Below are positions 26,991-35,876 of a stretch of DNA of 64,000 nt, one piece after another. Positions within the stretch are counted from its first letter, which is position 1, and each line of letters opens with the position of its first letter. Origin of the DNA: Streptomyces fuscichromogenes (GTDB lineage Bacteria; Actinomycetota; Actinomycetes; Streptomycetales; Streptomycetaceae); assembly GCF_014645815.1 (NCBI RefSeq), contig NZ_BMML01000032.1:35881-99880 (forward strand). Reading direction: 5' to 3'. The position numbers were made by a program, and so were the translations under genes. The notes under the pieces are model-generated. The model did no database searches. It saw nothing but the letters and a program-made list of their open reading frames with translations, and was not told the origin of the DNA.

Positions 26991-27997
26991 GGCGATTCAG
27001 ACGCCAGGGCGGACCGGATGCTGTCGAGTACGTCGAAGACTTCGACGGATGCTCGCAGTGGGTGCCACTCGTGCTCTGTGTCACCGCGGCGGATCGCGTC
27101 CGTCACGGTGCGGAGCATGGGCACGTAGCCGTGGCCCTCGCGGTCGAATCGCGAGATCTCGGGGGAGAAGAGCTTGGCGGTGAGCGCGCCGTCCGTGGCG
27201 TGGGTGGCGTACTGGGTGGCTTGCATGAACGGTGCGGGGATCGTCATCCATCCGGCGGTGCCGCTCACCGAGGCGGTCGGTTCGATGAACTGCACCATGG
27301 ACGCGGCCAGGTGCGCGACCTGTCCTCCGTCGTACCGCAGCGTCACGTACTCGGTCAGGTCGACGCCGTCGGCCCGGACGTGCCCGTCGGCGGTGATTCC
27401 GCTGGGCGTGCCGAGCAGTTCGAGTGCCAGCGTGACGGGGTAGATCCCCTGGTCGAGCAGGGTGCTGCTGGAGAGTTCGGCCGACCACAGGGTCGAATCC
27501 GCCGGCCCGAGCGGGAGTCCGAAGTACCCGCGTACCGCACGGATGTCGCCGATGCGCCCGGCGCGGGCCTGGTCGACGAAAGCCCGGAAGCTCGGATTGA
27601 ACTTCATCCACATCGCTTCCATCGCGAACACGCCGTGGCGTTGTGCCGCCTCGGCTATCCGTCGCGCCTCGGTCGCGTTCACCGCGAGCGGTTTTTCGAC
27701 CAGGACATGCTTGCCGGCTGCGATTGCCTGCAGCGCCATCGGGGCGTGGAGCGCGTGCGGTGTCGCGATGTAGATCGCGTCGACCTGAGAGTCGGCCACA
27801 AGGACGTCGATGTCGTCGAAGGCCCGCGAGAAGCCGAACTCGTCGGCGAACGCGCGAGCACGTGCGAGGGAGCGGGACAGTACCGCCGCGCGCCCGGCTT
27901 CCGGGACGGCCGCGAGGTCCGCGGCGATGTGCCGGGACACGGCGCCGGTTCCGACGATCGCCCAGCGGACCTCATCGAGCGGGCGGGAATCTGACAT
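26975..27997 (-). CDS. Gfo/Idh/MocA-family oxidoreductase
   Basis: A 340-residue NAD(P)-dependent dehydrogenase. The N-terminal Rossmann fold starts with VRWAIVGTGAVSRHIAADL, followed by VDAIYIATPHALHAPMALQAIAAGKHVLVEKP, where EKP is the conserved cofactor/substrate Lys region. The C-terminal domain has EAMWMKFNP and LDQGIYPVTLALELLG, as in dihydrodiol-dehydrogenase or sugar-dehydrogenase-like members. It likely acts on a cyclic polyol or a trans-dihydrodiol; the substrate is unknown. The ATG at 27997 lies 45 bases after the VOC gene on the same strand, so both form an operon driven from the palindromic promoter at about 28625. Confidence 0.86.
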   Translation of the reverse strand: MSDSRPLDEVRWAIVGTGAVSRHIAADLAAVPEAGRAAVLSRSLARARAFADEFGFSRAFDDIDVLVADSQVDAIYIATPHALHAPMALQAIAAGKHVLVEKPLAVNATEARRIAEAAQRHGVFAMEAMWMKFNPSFRAFVDQARAGRIGDIRAVRGYFGLPLGPADSTLWSAELSSSTLLDQGIYPVTLALELLGTPSGITADGHVRADGVDLTEYVTLRYDGGQVAHLAASMVQFIEPTASVSGTAGWMTIPAPFMQATQYATHATDGALTAKLFSPEISRFDREGHGYVPMLRTVTDAIRRGDTEHEWHPLRASVEVFDVLDSIRSALASESPRVGG

Positions 27998-28042
27998 TCT
28001 TCGTTTCTCCGATCGTGACAGTGGCGACGTCGACAGGTGACG

Positions 28043-28600
28043 TCAGGATGCGCCGCGCGGGGGCCTGGAGAGGATCCGCTGACTGCCGTCCCAGCTGGCG
28101 GCGGCGGAACGCAGCGTCTCCGCGAAGCCGTCCGTACCAGCGGTCCGCTCCATGATCTCGATGGCCTGCGCCGGGCCGTTGGGCGGTTCGAGGTACGCGT
28201 ACCGAAGCGAGCTCTTCGTGTCGTCGCTGGACCACACGACCGGCCAGCCGGTGGCCCCGACGACGGCCCGCACCGCATCGTCGAGGTCGTCGACCCACCA
28301 GGCGAGCTGCTGGTACCCCTCCCGCTCGGACGACAGGAACTCGGTATAGATGCTGGGCGTGTCATCGTCCTGCCGAATCAGTTCGATCTGCAGATCACGG
28401 GAGTTGCTCAGCGCGACGGACACCGTGGTCGCACAGGGCTGCCCGCGGTAGAGGGCGTGAACGGGCATCCCGCGGATCACGTGCCAGGGGCCGACTCCCA
28501 GCGACAGCCAGCTGTCCATCGCGCTGTCGAGGTCGCGGACGACATAGCCGATCTGGCGGATGCCTCCCGGCAGTGCGGCTGGCAGGGTGGCCTGGCGCAT
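28043..28600 (-). CDS. VOC-superfamily (glyoxalase/dioxygenase-like) protein
   Basis: A 185-residue vicinal-oxygen-chelate protein. Two beta-alpha-beta-beta-beta modules are visible: IRQIGYVVRDLDSAMDSWLS with LGVGPWHVI, and YQQLAWWVDDLDDAVRAV with RYAYLEPPNG and AIEIME. Potential metal ligands are less conserved than in true glyoxalase I, and the function could be an isomerase, epimerase or dioxygenase. It is the first gene of a two-gene unit with the Gfo/Idh oxidoreductase and is divergent from the TetR gene at 28711. Confidence 0.8.
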   Translation of the reverse strand: MRQATLPAALPGGIRQIGYVVRDLDSAMDSWLSLGVGPWHVIRGMPVHALYRGQPCATTVSVALSNSRDLQIELIRQDDDTPSIYTEFLSSEREGYQQLAWWVDDLDDAVRAVVGATGWPVVWSSDDTKSSLRYAYLEPPNGPAQAIEIMERTAGTDGFAETLRSAAASWDGSQRILSRPPRGAS

Positions 28601-28624
28601 CGATTCACTCCCGTCGTTACCGAG

Positions 28625-28637
28625 TACCTATTAGGTA
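28625..28637. promoter_or_regulatory. Palindromic operator between VOC and TetR genes
   Basis: TACCTA-T-TAGGTA is a perfect inverted repeat, followed by a half-site-like CAGGTA and an AT-rich stretch. It lies in the divergent gap of about 110 bases. The likely ligand is the TetR protein encoded at 28711-29352. Confidence 0.6.
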
Positions 28638-28710
28638 TCAGGTAATCTGCAAATTACAACACCGTATGTGCGCCGACAAGAGATGTCCTGATACGAAGGT
28701 CCCTGTGAAC

Positions 28711-29352
28711 ATGGCTGAGGAAGTCCCGGCATTCCGGCGTGACCGGCTCCGTCTGCCGGTCGCCCAGCGGCGGCGGCAGATTGTGCAGGTGACGACGCGG
28801 CTGATCGCCGAGCGCGGCTTCTGGGGCCTGTCGATGCAGGATGTCGCCGACGGCTGCGGGCTGACCGTCCAGGGACTGCTTCACCATGTCGGCTCGAAGG
28901 ACGGGCTGCTCCTGTCGGTCCTGGAACACTCTGAGGCCGAAGACGCGTTGCGACTGGCGGCGCAGTTCGGTGCCGGTGGCGACACCCTGACCGGCGATCC
29001 GGCGGACAACGCTCCACAGGGTGCGGCCGACCTGCGACAGGCATGCGCAGCGATAGCGCGGCACAACGCGGCACAGCCCGAGATCGTCCGTCTGTACGCC
29101 GTCCTCGCGGCCGAATCGTTGGAGCCGCGCCACCCCGCGCACGCGTACTTCCTCGCCCGTCACCGTCGAGCGCTGGCCGGCCTCACCGAACTGGCCAAAA
29201 CCATCTCCGACCACCCGCAGTCACTGGCCCGGCAGATTTTGGCGACGATGGACGGTCTGCAGCTGCAATGGCTGCGCGACCCGGTTGCCGCCGACCTGGT
29301 CCGGGAATGGGAGGCCGCATCCGAGGTCATCTTCGGACGGGCGGGAACCTGA
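28711..29352 (+). CDS. TetR-family repressor of the VOC-Gfo/Idh unit
   Basis: A 213-residue TetR protein. DNA-binding domain: QRRRQIVQVTTRLIAERGFWGLSMQDVADGCGLTVQGLLHHVGSK. The C-terminal domain (PEIVRLYAVLAAESLEPRHPAHAYF, ILATMDGLQLQWLRDP) is very similar in layout to the TetR at 12754-13407. The ATG at 28711 is preferred, with GAAGGT upstream; the GTG at 28705 is an alternative. The divergent arrangement and the palindrome at 28625 point to local autorepression. Confidence 0.87.
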   Translation: MAEEVPAFRRDRLRLPVAQRRRQIVQVTTRLIAERGFWGLSMQDVADGCGLTVQGLLHHVGSKDGLLLSVLEHSEAEDALRLAAQFGAGGDTLTGDPADNAPQGAADLRQACAAIARHNAAQPEIVRLYAVLAAESLEPRHPAHAYFLARHRRALAGLTELAKTISDHPQSLARQILATMDGLQLQWLRDPVAADLVREWEAASEVIFGRAGT

Positions 29353-29639
29353 CCCTGGCTCGCCGCATGCTCCAACGGCTGTCCAGCGTGCCATCCGGGT
29401 ACCGGCCGAGGCAGGCGAACCTCGGTTCGCGGCTGGACAGGGCGGCAACACCACTACGGCGAGTCGGCGGCCAACTTCCCGGAATCGCTGACCCGGACGT
29501 CGCCGTTGCGTCGGCCCTGGAGGTGGCCAGGGTGGTCGTCGGCGGGTCCTGCCGCACATTCCGTGAACGGTGACCATGTGCGATCTCCGCATCACGAGCA
29601 CCGGTGGGCCCTGAGAACTTGGAGGGTCTGGTGCACGAT
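29353..29639. other. Short non-coding interval
   Basis: Between the TetR gene and the IS relic. I see no gene; a T-run (ccttttttt) near 29670-29677 marks the frameshifted edge of the IS5-type remnant. Confidence 0.35.
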
Positions 29640-30017
29640 CGACCGGCGACGGGCCGGTGTGCGGCCCCCTTTTTTTAGCGCCCCGACGTGCGAGGAGTCG
29701 ACCACACAGCGGGACCAGTCCAGACGTGCGGCCGCGTTCACTTCGGCCAGCAGGACCTCGTGCAACCGCTGCCTGACGCCGGCCTCGTTCCAGTCCCGCA
29801 TCCCGCGCCGGCACCTCACGCCCGACCCGCAGCCGAGGTCCTTGGGCAGATACTCCCACCGGATCCCGGTGTGCAGCACATACAAGATCCCGCACAGCAC
29901 CGCCCGGTGCGGCAACGGCCTGCGACCTGGACACCGGAGCCTGCGCTCACGCTGCGGCAGCAGCGGCTCCCGAGGGTCCCAAAGCTCATCCGACACGATC
30001 CACGGCGACGTCCCCAC
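29640..30017 (-). pseudogene. IS5-family transposase, truncated and frameshifted
   Basis: Read from a GTG at about 30017: VGTSPWIVSDELWDPREPLL, then PGRRPLPHRAVLCGILYVL, HTGIRWEYLPKDLGCGSG, RDWNEAGVRQRLHEVLLAE and LDWSRCVVDSSHVGALK, which reaches the first catalytic Asp. A shift in a C/A-T-rich run near 29670-29680 moves the rest (GPHTGPSPVDRA) to another frame, and the element then ends abruptly. About two thirds of the transposase, including the remaining catalytic residues, is gone. This subgroup differs from the IS at 9460-10354. Confidence 0.75.
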
Positions 30018-30159
30018 ACCGAACCGAACGCTCAACTCCCGTCCCGGGCACGGCAACCAGGACTGATCCACCTCAGTGTGTCGGCCGCTGTAAAGCATTC
30101 AGGGTGATCAGCGTCGCACGGGCCTCCTTTCCCGACGTTGCCGTACGGGGCCGGGGCGT

Positions 30160-30960
30160 CATCGCCTGGCGGTGACCGAGGGCGATCTGAGCGCGCGGGC
30201 CGCCGGAGCGGCCTCGCCCAGATCGACCAGGTAGCCCGCACCCACGACGAGATGCTGCACAGCGTCTCCGAACTCCTGTGCCATGAAAGTGACTTCACAG
30301 CCGATGTCTCCCACCGGATGCGCACCCCGCGCACCGGTCTGCAACTCGCTTTGGAAAGAGGCCTCGCCCGGGAGGACGACGCCCGGCTGCGGCCCGTGCC
30401 GGCCGAGGCGCTGGCCACCACCGAGCGCCTGCACCACACGGTGGAGGAGGTGCTGCGCCTGTCCCGCTCCAGAGAGGCGGCTCGCCGAACTGCCGGGTCG
30501 ATCCCCGTACGACAGCTGCTGCGGGAGACGGGAGACGGGAGACGGGAGAACGGTGGCACGGCGTCTTCGCGCAGGACGGTAGACGACTGGAGTGCGCCGA
30601 CGAGGACGTTCCGGTCGACGTCCGTGTTCCGGGCGCGTCCGTGTCGGAGGTGCTCGGAATCCTGCTCGACAACGCCCGGGTGTACGGGCGCGGTACGGCC
30701 CGCGTGGCTGTGCGGGATCTGGACGATGCCTCGCCTTGGACGTGAGCGACGAGGGTGCCGTGACGGGCGCGCCGTCCCGGCTCTTCGACCGCGGCCGCAC
30801 CGGGGCCGGGCACGGCACGGGCATCGGCCTGGCCCTCGCGCGTGACCTCGCCGTCACGCTCGGCGGCAGGCTCTCCCCGACCGGTCGGCACCCTGCCGCG
30901 TTCACCCTGCTCCTGCCTGTCGGTCAGGACGAGCCGCAAGGGGCGGGGACAGGCGGGTGA
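30160..30960 (+). pseudogene. Sensor histidine kinase, 3' part with frameshifts
   Basis: A HisKA box (SDFTADVSHRMRTPRTGLQL) opens the readable part near 30286. The dimerisation helices continue (LATTERLHHTVEEVLRLSRS). After about 30530 the reading must change frame twice to follow the ATPase domain: LLDNARVYGRGTARVAVRDL, then LDVSDEGAV, GHGTGIGLALARDLAVTLGG and PAAFTLLLPV. The N-terminal sensor and membrane helices and the cognate response regulator are missing. It is a decayed kinase, probably truncated by the IS event next to it. Confidence 0.7.
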
Positions 30961-31019
30961 GCATGCCGCAGGGGCCGCCCGGGTGGCTGTCGCCTGGGCG
31001 GCCCCGGGTCCGGTGGGGA

Positions 31020-32114
31020 TCAGCCGGTCGGTCCCGCCGGCGTCGTGGTGGTCTTGAAGCCCTCCGTCTTGTTGGCCTGGACGGCGAAGTCGTTGGTGAA
31101 CGTCTTGCTGAGGTCCACCGAGCCCTTCACGTTGCCGACGAGCCGATCCGTGGCCAGGGAGGTCTTCGGACCGCCGGCCGGCATGATGCCGTCGGGGAGG
31201 AACTGGCCCTTGTCCTCGGTCAGGGCGCTGATGTAGTCGGCCTTGGTCACCAGCTGGTTCGACACGAACGATGCCGGCAGTTTGTCCGCGATGTCGGCCG
31301 CGCTGTGCGTGTTGATCCAGTGCATGGTGGCGACGAGTGCGTCGACGACCTTCTGCACCGTGTCCTTGTGCGCGTTCACCCAGTCGGTGCGGGCAAGCAC
31401 ACTGGCCGCGGGATAGGCGCCGCCCATGGCCGCCGTGGCGCCCTGCGTGGTGGCCAGGTCGATCGCGGAGGTGCCGACGCCCTTCTTCTGGATCGCGGCG
31501 ACCGTCGGCTGTGTCGTCATCACGCAGTCGACCTTGCCGTTCTGCAGGGCGGCGATGGCGGTGGAGCCCGCGCCGACCCCGATCCGGTGGAACTGGCTGG
31601 TCTTGACGCCCTTCTTGGCGGCCAGGAACTGGGTGAGCGTGTCGGTGCCCGAGCCCAGGTCCGTGACGCCCAGGGTCTTGCCCTTGAAGTCGGCGCCCGA
31701 GGTGACGCCGGACTTCTTGGTGCACATCTCCCGCTCGCCCGGCGCGCCGGACAGCTGGACGACGTCCTCGACCGCCTTGCCCTTCGCCTGGAACTCGATC
31801 GTGTGGTTGTACCAGGCGCCCGCCATGTCCACCTGCCCCGAGGCCATGGCCTCCTCGGCGCCGACACCGCCGTCCTGCTCGGTGCTGAGCTGGACGGCGA
31901 CGCCGTACTTCTTGTAGAAGCCGAGGTTCTGGGCGAGCTGGTAGGGCAGGTAGATCTGCTTGTCGATGCCGCCGACCATGAGCTTGACGGTCGGTGTGCC
32001 GCCGGAGCCGCTGCTCGCGGTGGTGCTGCCGGAGTTGCCGGAACAGGCGCTGGCGGCGCCGAGGGCGAGAACGGCGAGGAGAGACGCGGCAACGGTGGCG
32101 GGTCGTCTGGACAT
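31020..32114 (-). CDS. ABC transporter substrate-binding lipoprotein (NitT/TauT/SsuA type)
   Basis: A 364-residue lipoprotein. The signal peptide ends in LGAASAC with the lipid-modified Cys at residue 24, followed by a Ser/Gly linker. The mature part has VKLMVGGIDKQIYLPYQLAQ, LGFYKKYGVAV, SGQVDMAGAWYNH, KGKTLGVTDLGSGTDTLTQF and QNGKVDCVMTTQPT, as in the NMT1/SsuA family for sulfonates, thiamine precursors, aromatic acids and others. The ATG at 32114 is preferred over 32126, whose ribosome binding site would be too close. It is last in the gene order ATPase - permease - binding protein. The substrate is unknown. Confidence 0.87.
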   Translation of the reverse strand: MSRRPATVAASLLAVLALGAASACSGNSGSTTASSGSGGTPTVKLMVGGIDKQIYLPYQLAQNLGFYKKYGVAVQLSTEQDGGVGAEEAMASGQVDMAGAWYNHTIEFQAKGKAVEDVVQLSGAPGEREMCTKKSGVTSGADFKGKTLGVTDLGSGTDTLTQFLAAKKGVKTSQFHRIGVGAGSTAIAALQNGKVDCVMTTQPTVAAIQKKGVGTSAIDLATTQGATAAMGGAYPAASVLARTDWVNAHKDTVQKVVDALVATMHWINTHSAADIADKLPASFVSNQLVTKADYISALTEDKGQFLPDGIMPAGGPKTSLATDRLVGNVKGSVDLSKTFTNDFAVQANKTEGFKTTTTPAGPTG

Positions 32115-32205
32115 GGCTGGCCACATTCCTTTGGTGAGGTCGAACAGGGGAGAACGGGGGAGGGCGGAGGGCGGAGGGGGGAGGGGGGAGGGGCGAGAAG
32201 CCGGG

Positions 32206-33087
32206 TCAGAGGGCGTTGGACGCCTCGGAGGGGGCCGGCGGTCGCCAGGACAGCAGCCGGTGTTCGAGCTTGCCGATCACCCACTCGGCGCCGAGCACGA
32301 TGACCGAGATGACGAGCATCGTGGCGAACACGCCGTTGGGGTCGAAGTTGTTCTGCGCGGTCTTGATGACCAGGCCCAGGCCGCTCTGCGCGCCGAGCAC
32401 CTCCCCGACCAGCGCGCCGACGATGGCGAAGCCGAAGGCGCTGTGCAGGCTGGCGATGATCCAGGTGAGCGCGGAGGGCACGGTGACGTGCCGGATGATC
32501 TGCAGCTGGGAGGCGCCGAGCACCCTGGCGTTGGCGAGGATGTTGCGGTCGACCTCGCGCACGCCCTGGAAGGCGTTGAAGAAGACGATGAAGAACACCA
32601 GTACCGCGGCGAGCAGGATCTTCGGCAGCACGCCGATACCGAACGCGACGATGAAGATCGAGCCGAGGACGATCCGCGGGATCGCGTTGACCATCTTGAT
32701 GTAGGGGCCGAGGACGTCGGCGAGGAAGCGGCTCTGGCCCAGTGCGACACCGAAGACCACTCCGGTGACGGCCCCGAGGGCGAAGCCGACCAGTGCCTCC
32801 TGGATCGTCGTCCAGATGTTCGCGTAGAAGGATCCGAACTCGGTGCCGTGCCGGAAGAGGTCGACCAGCCGTTTGGCGATGCCGGAGGGCTGGCCGAAGA
32901 AGAACGGGTCGACGATCCCCCAGGTGGTGAACGCCTGCCAGCCGCCGATGACCAGGACCGCGAGGCCGAGGCGGCCGGCCCAGACCAGGGCGACGCGGCG
33001 CCGGCGGGCCCGTCTGGCGGCGGCCCCGGCCGAAAGCTGTGCGCTGCCCTCGACGGGAGCGGGGGAGACTGCGGACGCCGTGCTCAT
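32206..33087 (-). CDS. ABC transporter permease (NitT/TauT/SsuC type)
   Basis: A 293-residue inner-membrane permease with about six helices (WAGRLGLAVLVIGGW, EALVGFALGAVTGVVFGVALG, ILLAAVLVFFIVFFNAF, FAIVGALVGEVLG, FATMLVISVIVLGAEWVIG). The EAA loop for ATPase contact is ANARVLGASQLQIIRHVTVPSALTWI. Its ATG overlaps the TGA of the ATPase gene (33084-33087), so the two are translationally coupled. Confidence 0.9.
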   Translation of the reverse strand: MSTASAVSPAPVEGSAQLSAGAAARRARRRRVALVWAGRLGLAVLVIGGWQAFTTWGIVDPFFFGQPSGIAKRLVDLFRHGTEFGSFYANIWTTIQEALVGFALGAVTGVVFGVALGQSRFLADVLGPYIKMVNAIPRIVLGSIFIVAFGIGVLPKILLAAVLVFFIVFFNAFQGVREVDRNILANARVLGASQLQIIRHVTVPSALTWIIASLHSAFGFAIVGALVGEVLGAQSGLGLVIKTAQNNFDPNGVFATMLVISVIVLGAEWVIGKLEHRLLSWRPPAPSEASNAL

Positions 33088-33944
33088 GCCGTACCTCCTG
33101 CGGTGCGTGCGTAGGCGCGCTCCACCTCCTCGCGCAGCGAGTCCCAGATCTGGTGCTGGAGTTCGATGAAGCGGGGCTGGAAGCGGATTTCCTGCACCGA
33201 GCCGCGCGGCCGCGGCAGGTCGATGTCGAAGACCGCCTTGACCGATCCGGGGCTGGACGTCATGACGACGACCCGGTCGGCGAGCGCCACGGCCTCGTCG
33301 AGGTCGTGGGTGATGAAGATGACCGACGGGCGGATCTGCTCCCACAGACCCAGCAGCTCGGTCGACATGATCGCCTTGGTCTGCACGTCCAGGGCGCCGA
33401 ACGGCTCGTCCATGATCAGGATCCGGGGTTCGTTGATCAGCGCCGCGGCCATCGCCACGCGCTTGCGCATACCGCCCGACAGCTGGTGCGGGTAGCGGTC
33501 CTCGAAGCCCGTGAGGCCCACCCGGCGCAGCCAGTCGCGTGCCGAGACCTGGGCCCGCTGCTTGGGCACCCCGCGGAAGACGGGGCCCATCAGCACGTTG
33601 CCGAGCACGGTCTTCCAGGGCAGCAGCGCGTCGGCCTGGAACATGAAGCTGACGCCGTCGGTGACGCCGTCCACCTCGCGGCCCCCGACCCGGACCGAGC
33701 CTTCGCTGGGCCGGTCGAGCCCGGACACCATGCCCAGCGTCGTCGACTTGCCGCAGCCGGTCGGGCCCACCACCGCACAGAACTGGCCGGGCTCCACGGT
33801 GAACGACACGTCCTGCAGCGCCGTGAACACCTCACCCGCGGGAGTCAGAAATCGTTTGGTGAGTCCGGAAATCTCGACTCGCGCGCTGTCCTGGCCGGCC
33901 TTCTCGGCGACCGGGCGCACCGCGGCATCGTTGCGTGAAGCCAT
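33084..33944 (-). CDS. ABC transporter ATPase (NitT/TauT/SsuB type)
   Basis: A 286-residue nucleotide-binding subunit. Walker A GPTGCGKST, Q-loop MFQADALLPWKT, signature LSGGMRKRVAMAAA, Walker B ILIMDEPFGALD and the H-loop ITHDLDEAVALAD are all intact. It heads the transporter operon and is divergent from a CitA-type two-component system, with about 240 bases between. That layout suggests the sensor detects the transported compound and drives this promoter. Confidence 0.92.
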   Translation of the reverse strand: MASRNDAAVRPVAEKAGQDSARVEISGLTKRFLTPAGEVFTALQDVSFTVEPGQFCAVVGPTGCGKSTTLGMVSGLDRPSEGSVRVGGREVDGVTDGVSFMFQADALLPWKTVLGNVLMGPVFRGVPKQRAQVSARDWLRRVGLTGFEDRYPHQLSGGMRKRVAMAAALINEPRILIMDEPFGALDVQTKAIMSTELLGLWEQIRPSVIFITHDLDEAVALADRVVVMTSSPGSVKAVFDIDLPRPRGSVQEIRFQPRFIELQHQIWDSLREEVERAYARTAGGTA

Positions 33945-34181
33945 CTGAGGCTGTCTCCTTCCTGACCTCGGGGGTCGAGGAAGGCAGACGCTAGAGGCCG
34001 CCGGGTGTTACGTCGCTGTTTCATCCGTATCCCGCGTTAGCCGTGTAAGCCGGACTTCTGCTCGTTCTGCTCAGTGAGCCGGGGGTGGGCAGAAGGCCGA
34101 TGGCGGGGGCACAATCACGCCACCACGGGCACGGCGCAGAGAGGCCGCGCCCGGCAGCCGTACGACAGGCGAGAGACACCG

Positions 34182-35876
34182 GTGAAACCCATCCGTATGC
34201 TGCTCGGCCGTGGCGGGAAGGGGCGACTCTCCGCGCGGATCCTGGCCAACCAGCTGGCCATCCTGGCGCTGACCGGGCTGATCGGTTTCGTGCTGTTCGC
34301 CTTCGCTCAGCGGGGCGAGATCGACCGTGCCTACGAGCAGCGGGCCCTCGACATCGCCCAGACCACGGCCGCCGAACCACAGATCCGGCAGGCCATGCAG
34401 TACGGGGGCGGCGGCGACGTGGTGCAGACCGTGGCCGAACGGATCCGCAAGGCGTCCGGGGCGTCGTACGTGGTCGTGCTCGACCTGCGCGGCATCCGCC
34501 ACTCCCATCCCGACCCGGCGCTGATCGGCGAACCGACGGGCGATCCGATCGTGGTGCTGGACGGCAGGCCCCAGGTCGGTACCGACCAGGGTGCGACCGG
34601 ACGTTCCGCCAACGGCAAGGCTCCGCTGTACGGGCCCACCGGCGAACTGGTCGGCGAGGTGTCCGCGGGCATTCCCGAGCGCGATGTGCTGGGCGAACTG
34701 TGGCGTGAGCTGCCCACCTTCGGCCTGTACAGCGCCATCGCCGTCGCGCTCGGCTCGACGGCCGCGTTCCTGCTGGCCAGGCGGCTCAAGCGGACGACGT
34801 TCGGGCTGGAACTGGAGGAGATCGCCGGTTTGCTGCAGGACCGCGAGGCGATGCTGCACGGCATCCGTGAGGGTGTCGTCGCCTTCGACCCCGACGGCCG
34901 GATCACGGTGGTCAACGACGAGGCCCGCGAACTGCTTGGCCTCGGCGCCGCGCTCGGCAGCACGCTGGAGGATGTGCTGCCGGACGGGCGGCTGCGCCGC
35001 GCCCTGGACGGCACCATCGAGGGCAGCGACATCAGCGTGCTCACCGACGATCACTGCCTGGTCGTCAACCGGATGCCGGTCGCCCTGCACGGCCGCGAAC
35101 TGGGCGCGGTGGTCACCGTGCGCGACCGCACCGAACTCATCGGGCTGTTGCGCGAACTGGACTCGGTCCGCGGGCTCACCGACGCGCTGCGCGCCCAGCA
35201 GCACGAGTTCACCAACCGTATGCACACGATGGCCGGGCTGCTGGACATCGGCGATCACGACGCCGCCTACGAGTTCGCCGTCGAGACGGCCGGCACCGAG
35301 CAGGCGCTGACCGAATCCGTACGGGAACGGATCGGCAACCCGCTGCTCGTGGGACTGATCGTCGCCAAGATCACGGTGGCCGCGGAACGCGGGGTGCGGA
35401 TCGTCCTCAGCGAGGACTCCGCCCTCGGCGAGGACCCGCCGCATCTGCGCCGGCTGCTGACCATCGTCGGCAACCTGCTGGACAACGCGATCGACGCGTG
35501 CGCGACCGGACCGGCACGGCCGGGCGGTCCCGAGGTGCGGCTGTCGCTGATCGAGGCCGTCGACGTGGTGCGGGTGGAGGTCGCCGACACCGGGCCGGGC
35601 ATTCCGCCGGGCACCACCGAGTCGATCTTCGAGGACGGCTGGTCGACCCGCCCGGACCGGGGCACCGCGCGGCGCGGCCTCGGACTCGCTCTCGTCCACC
35701 GGCTGGTGCAGCGGCACGGCGGCACGATCATGGTCAGCGAGGGGCCGGGCGCGGTCTTCACCCTGACGTTGCCGGTGCCCGACACCGTCCCGGCTCCGCA
35801 AGGCGCCCTGTTCACGACGGCCCCGCCGGTGCCGGTCGGCGCGCGCGACAGCGTCGCAGGAGGTGACCGCTGGTGA
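34182..35876 (+). CDS. CitA/DcuS-type sensor histidine kinase
   Basis: A 564-residue membrane sensor. Helix one (ILANQLAILALTGLIGFVLFA) and helix two (FGLYSAIAVALGSTAAFLLA) enclose a roughly 130-residue extracytoplasmic PASC/Cache-type domain with YVVVLDLRGIRHSHPD. A cytoplasmic PAS domain follows (GIREGVVAFDPDGRITVVNDEA). The phospho-accepting region QQHEFTNRMHTMAGLLDIG and the ATPase motifs NLLDNAIDAC, DTGPGIP and RRGLGLALVHRLV are characteristic of citrate/dicarboxylate sensors. The GTG at 34182 lies just upstream of the first helix. Its stop overlaps the GTG of the response regulator. Confidence 0.88.
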   Translation: MKPIRMLLGRGGKGRLSARILANQLAILALTGLIGFVLFAFAQRGEIDRAYEQRALDIAQTTAAEPQIRQAMQYGGGGDVVQTVAERIRKASGASYVVVLDLRGIRHSHPDPALIGEPTGDPIVVLDGRPQVGTDQGATGRSANGKAPLYGPTGELVGEVSAGIPERDVLGELWRELPTFGLYSAIAVALGSTAAFLLARRLKRTTFGLELEEIAGLLQDREAMLHGIREGVVAFDPDGRITVVNDEARELLGLGAALGSTLEDVLPDGRLRRALDGTIEGSDISVLTDDHCLVVNRMPVALHGRELGAVVTVRDRTELIGLLRELDSVRGLTDALRAQQHEFTNRMHTMAGLLDIGDHDAAYEFAVETAGTEQALTESVRERIGNPLLVGLIVAKITVAAERGVRIVLSEDSALGEDPPHLRRLLTIVGNLLDNAIDACATGPARPGGPEVRLSLIEAVDVVRVEVADTGPGIPPGTTESIFEDGWSTRPDRGTARRGLGLALVHRLVQRHGGTIMVSEGPGAVFTLTLPVPDTVPAPQGALFTTAPPVPVGARDSVAGGDRW

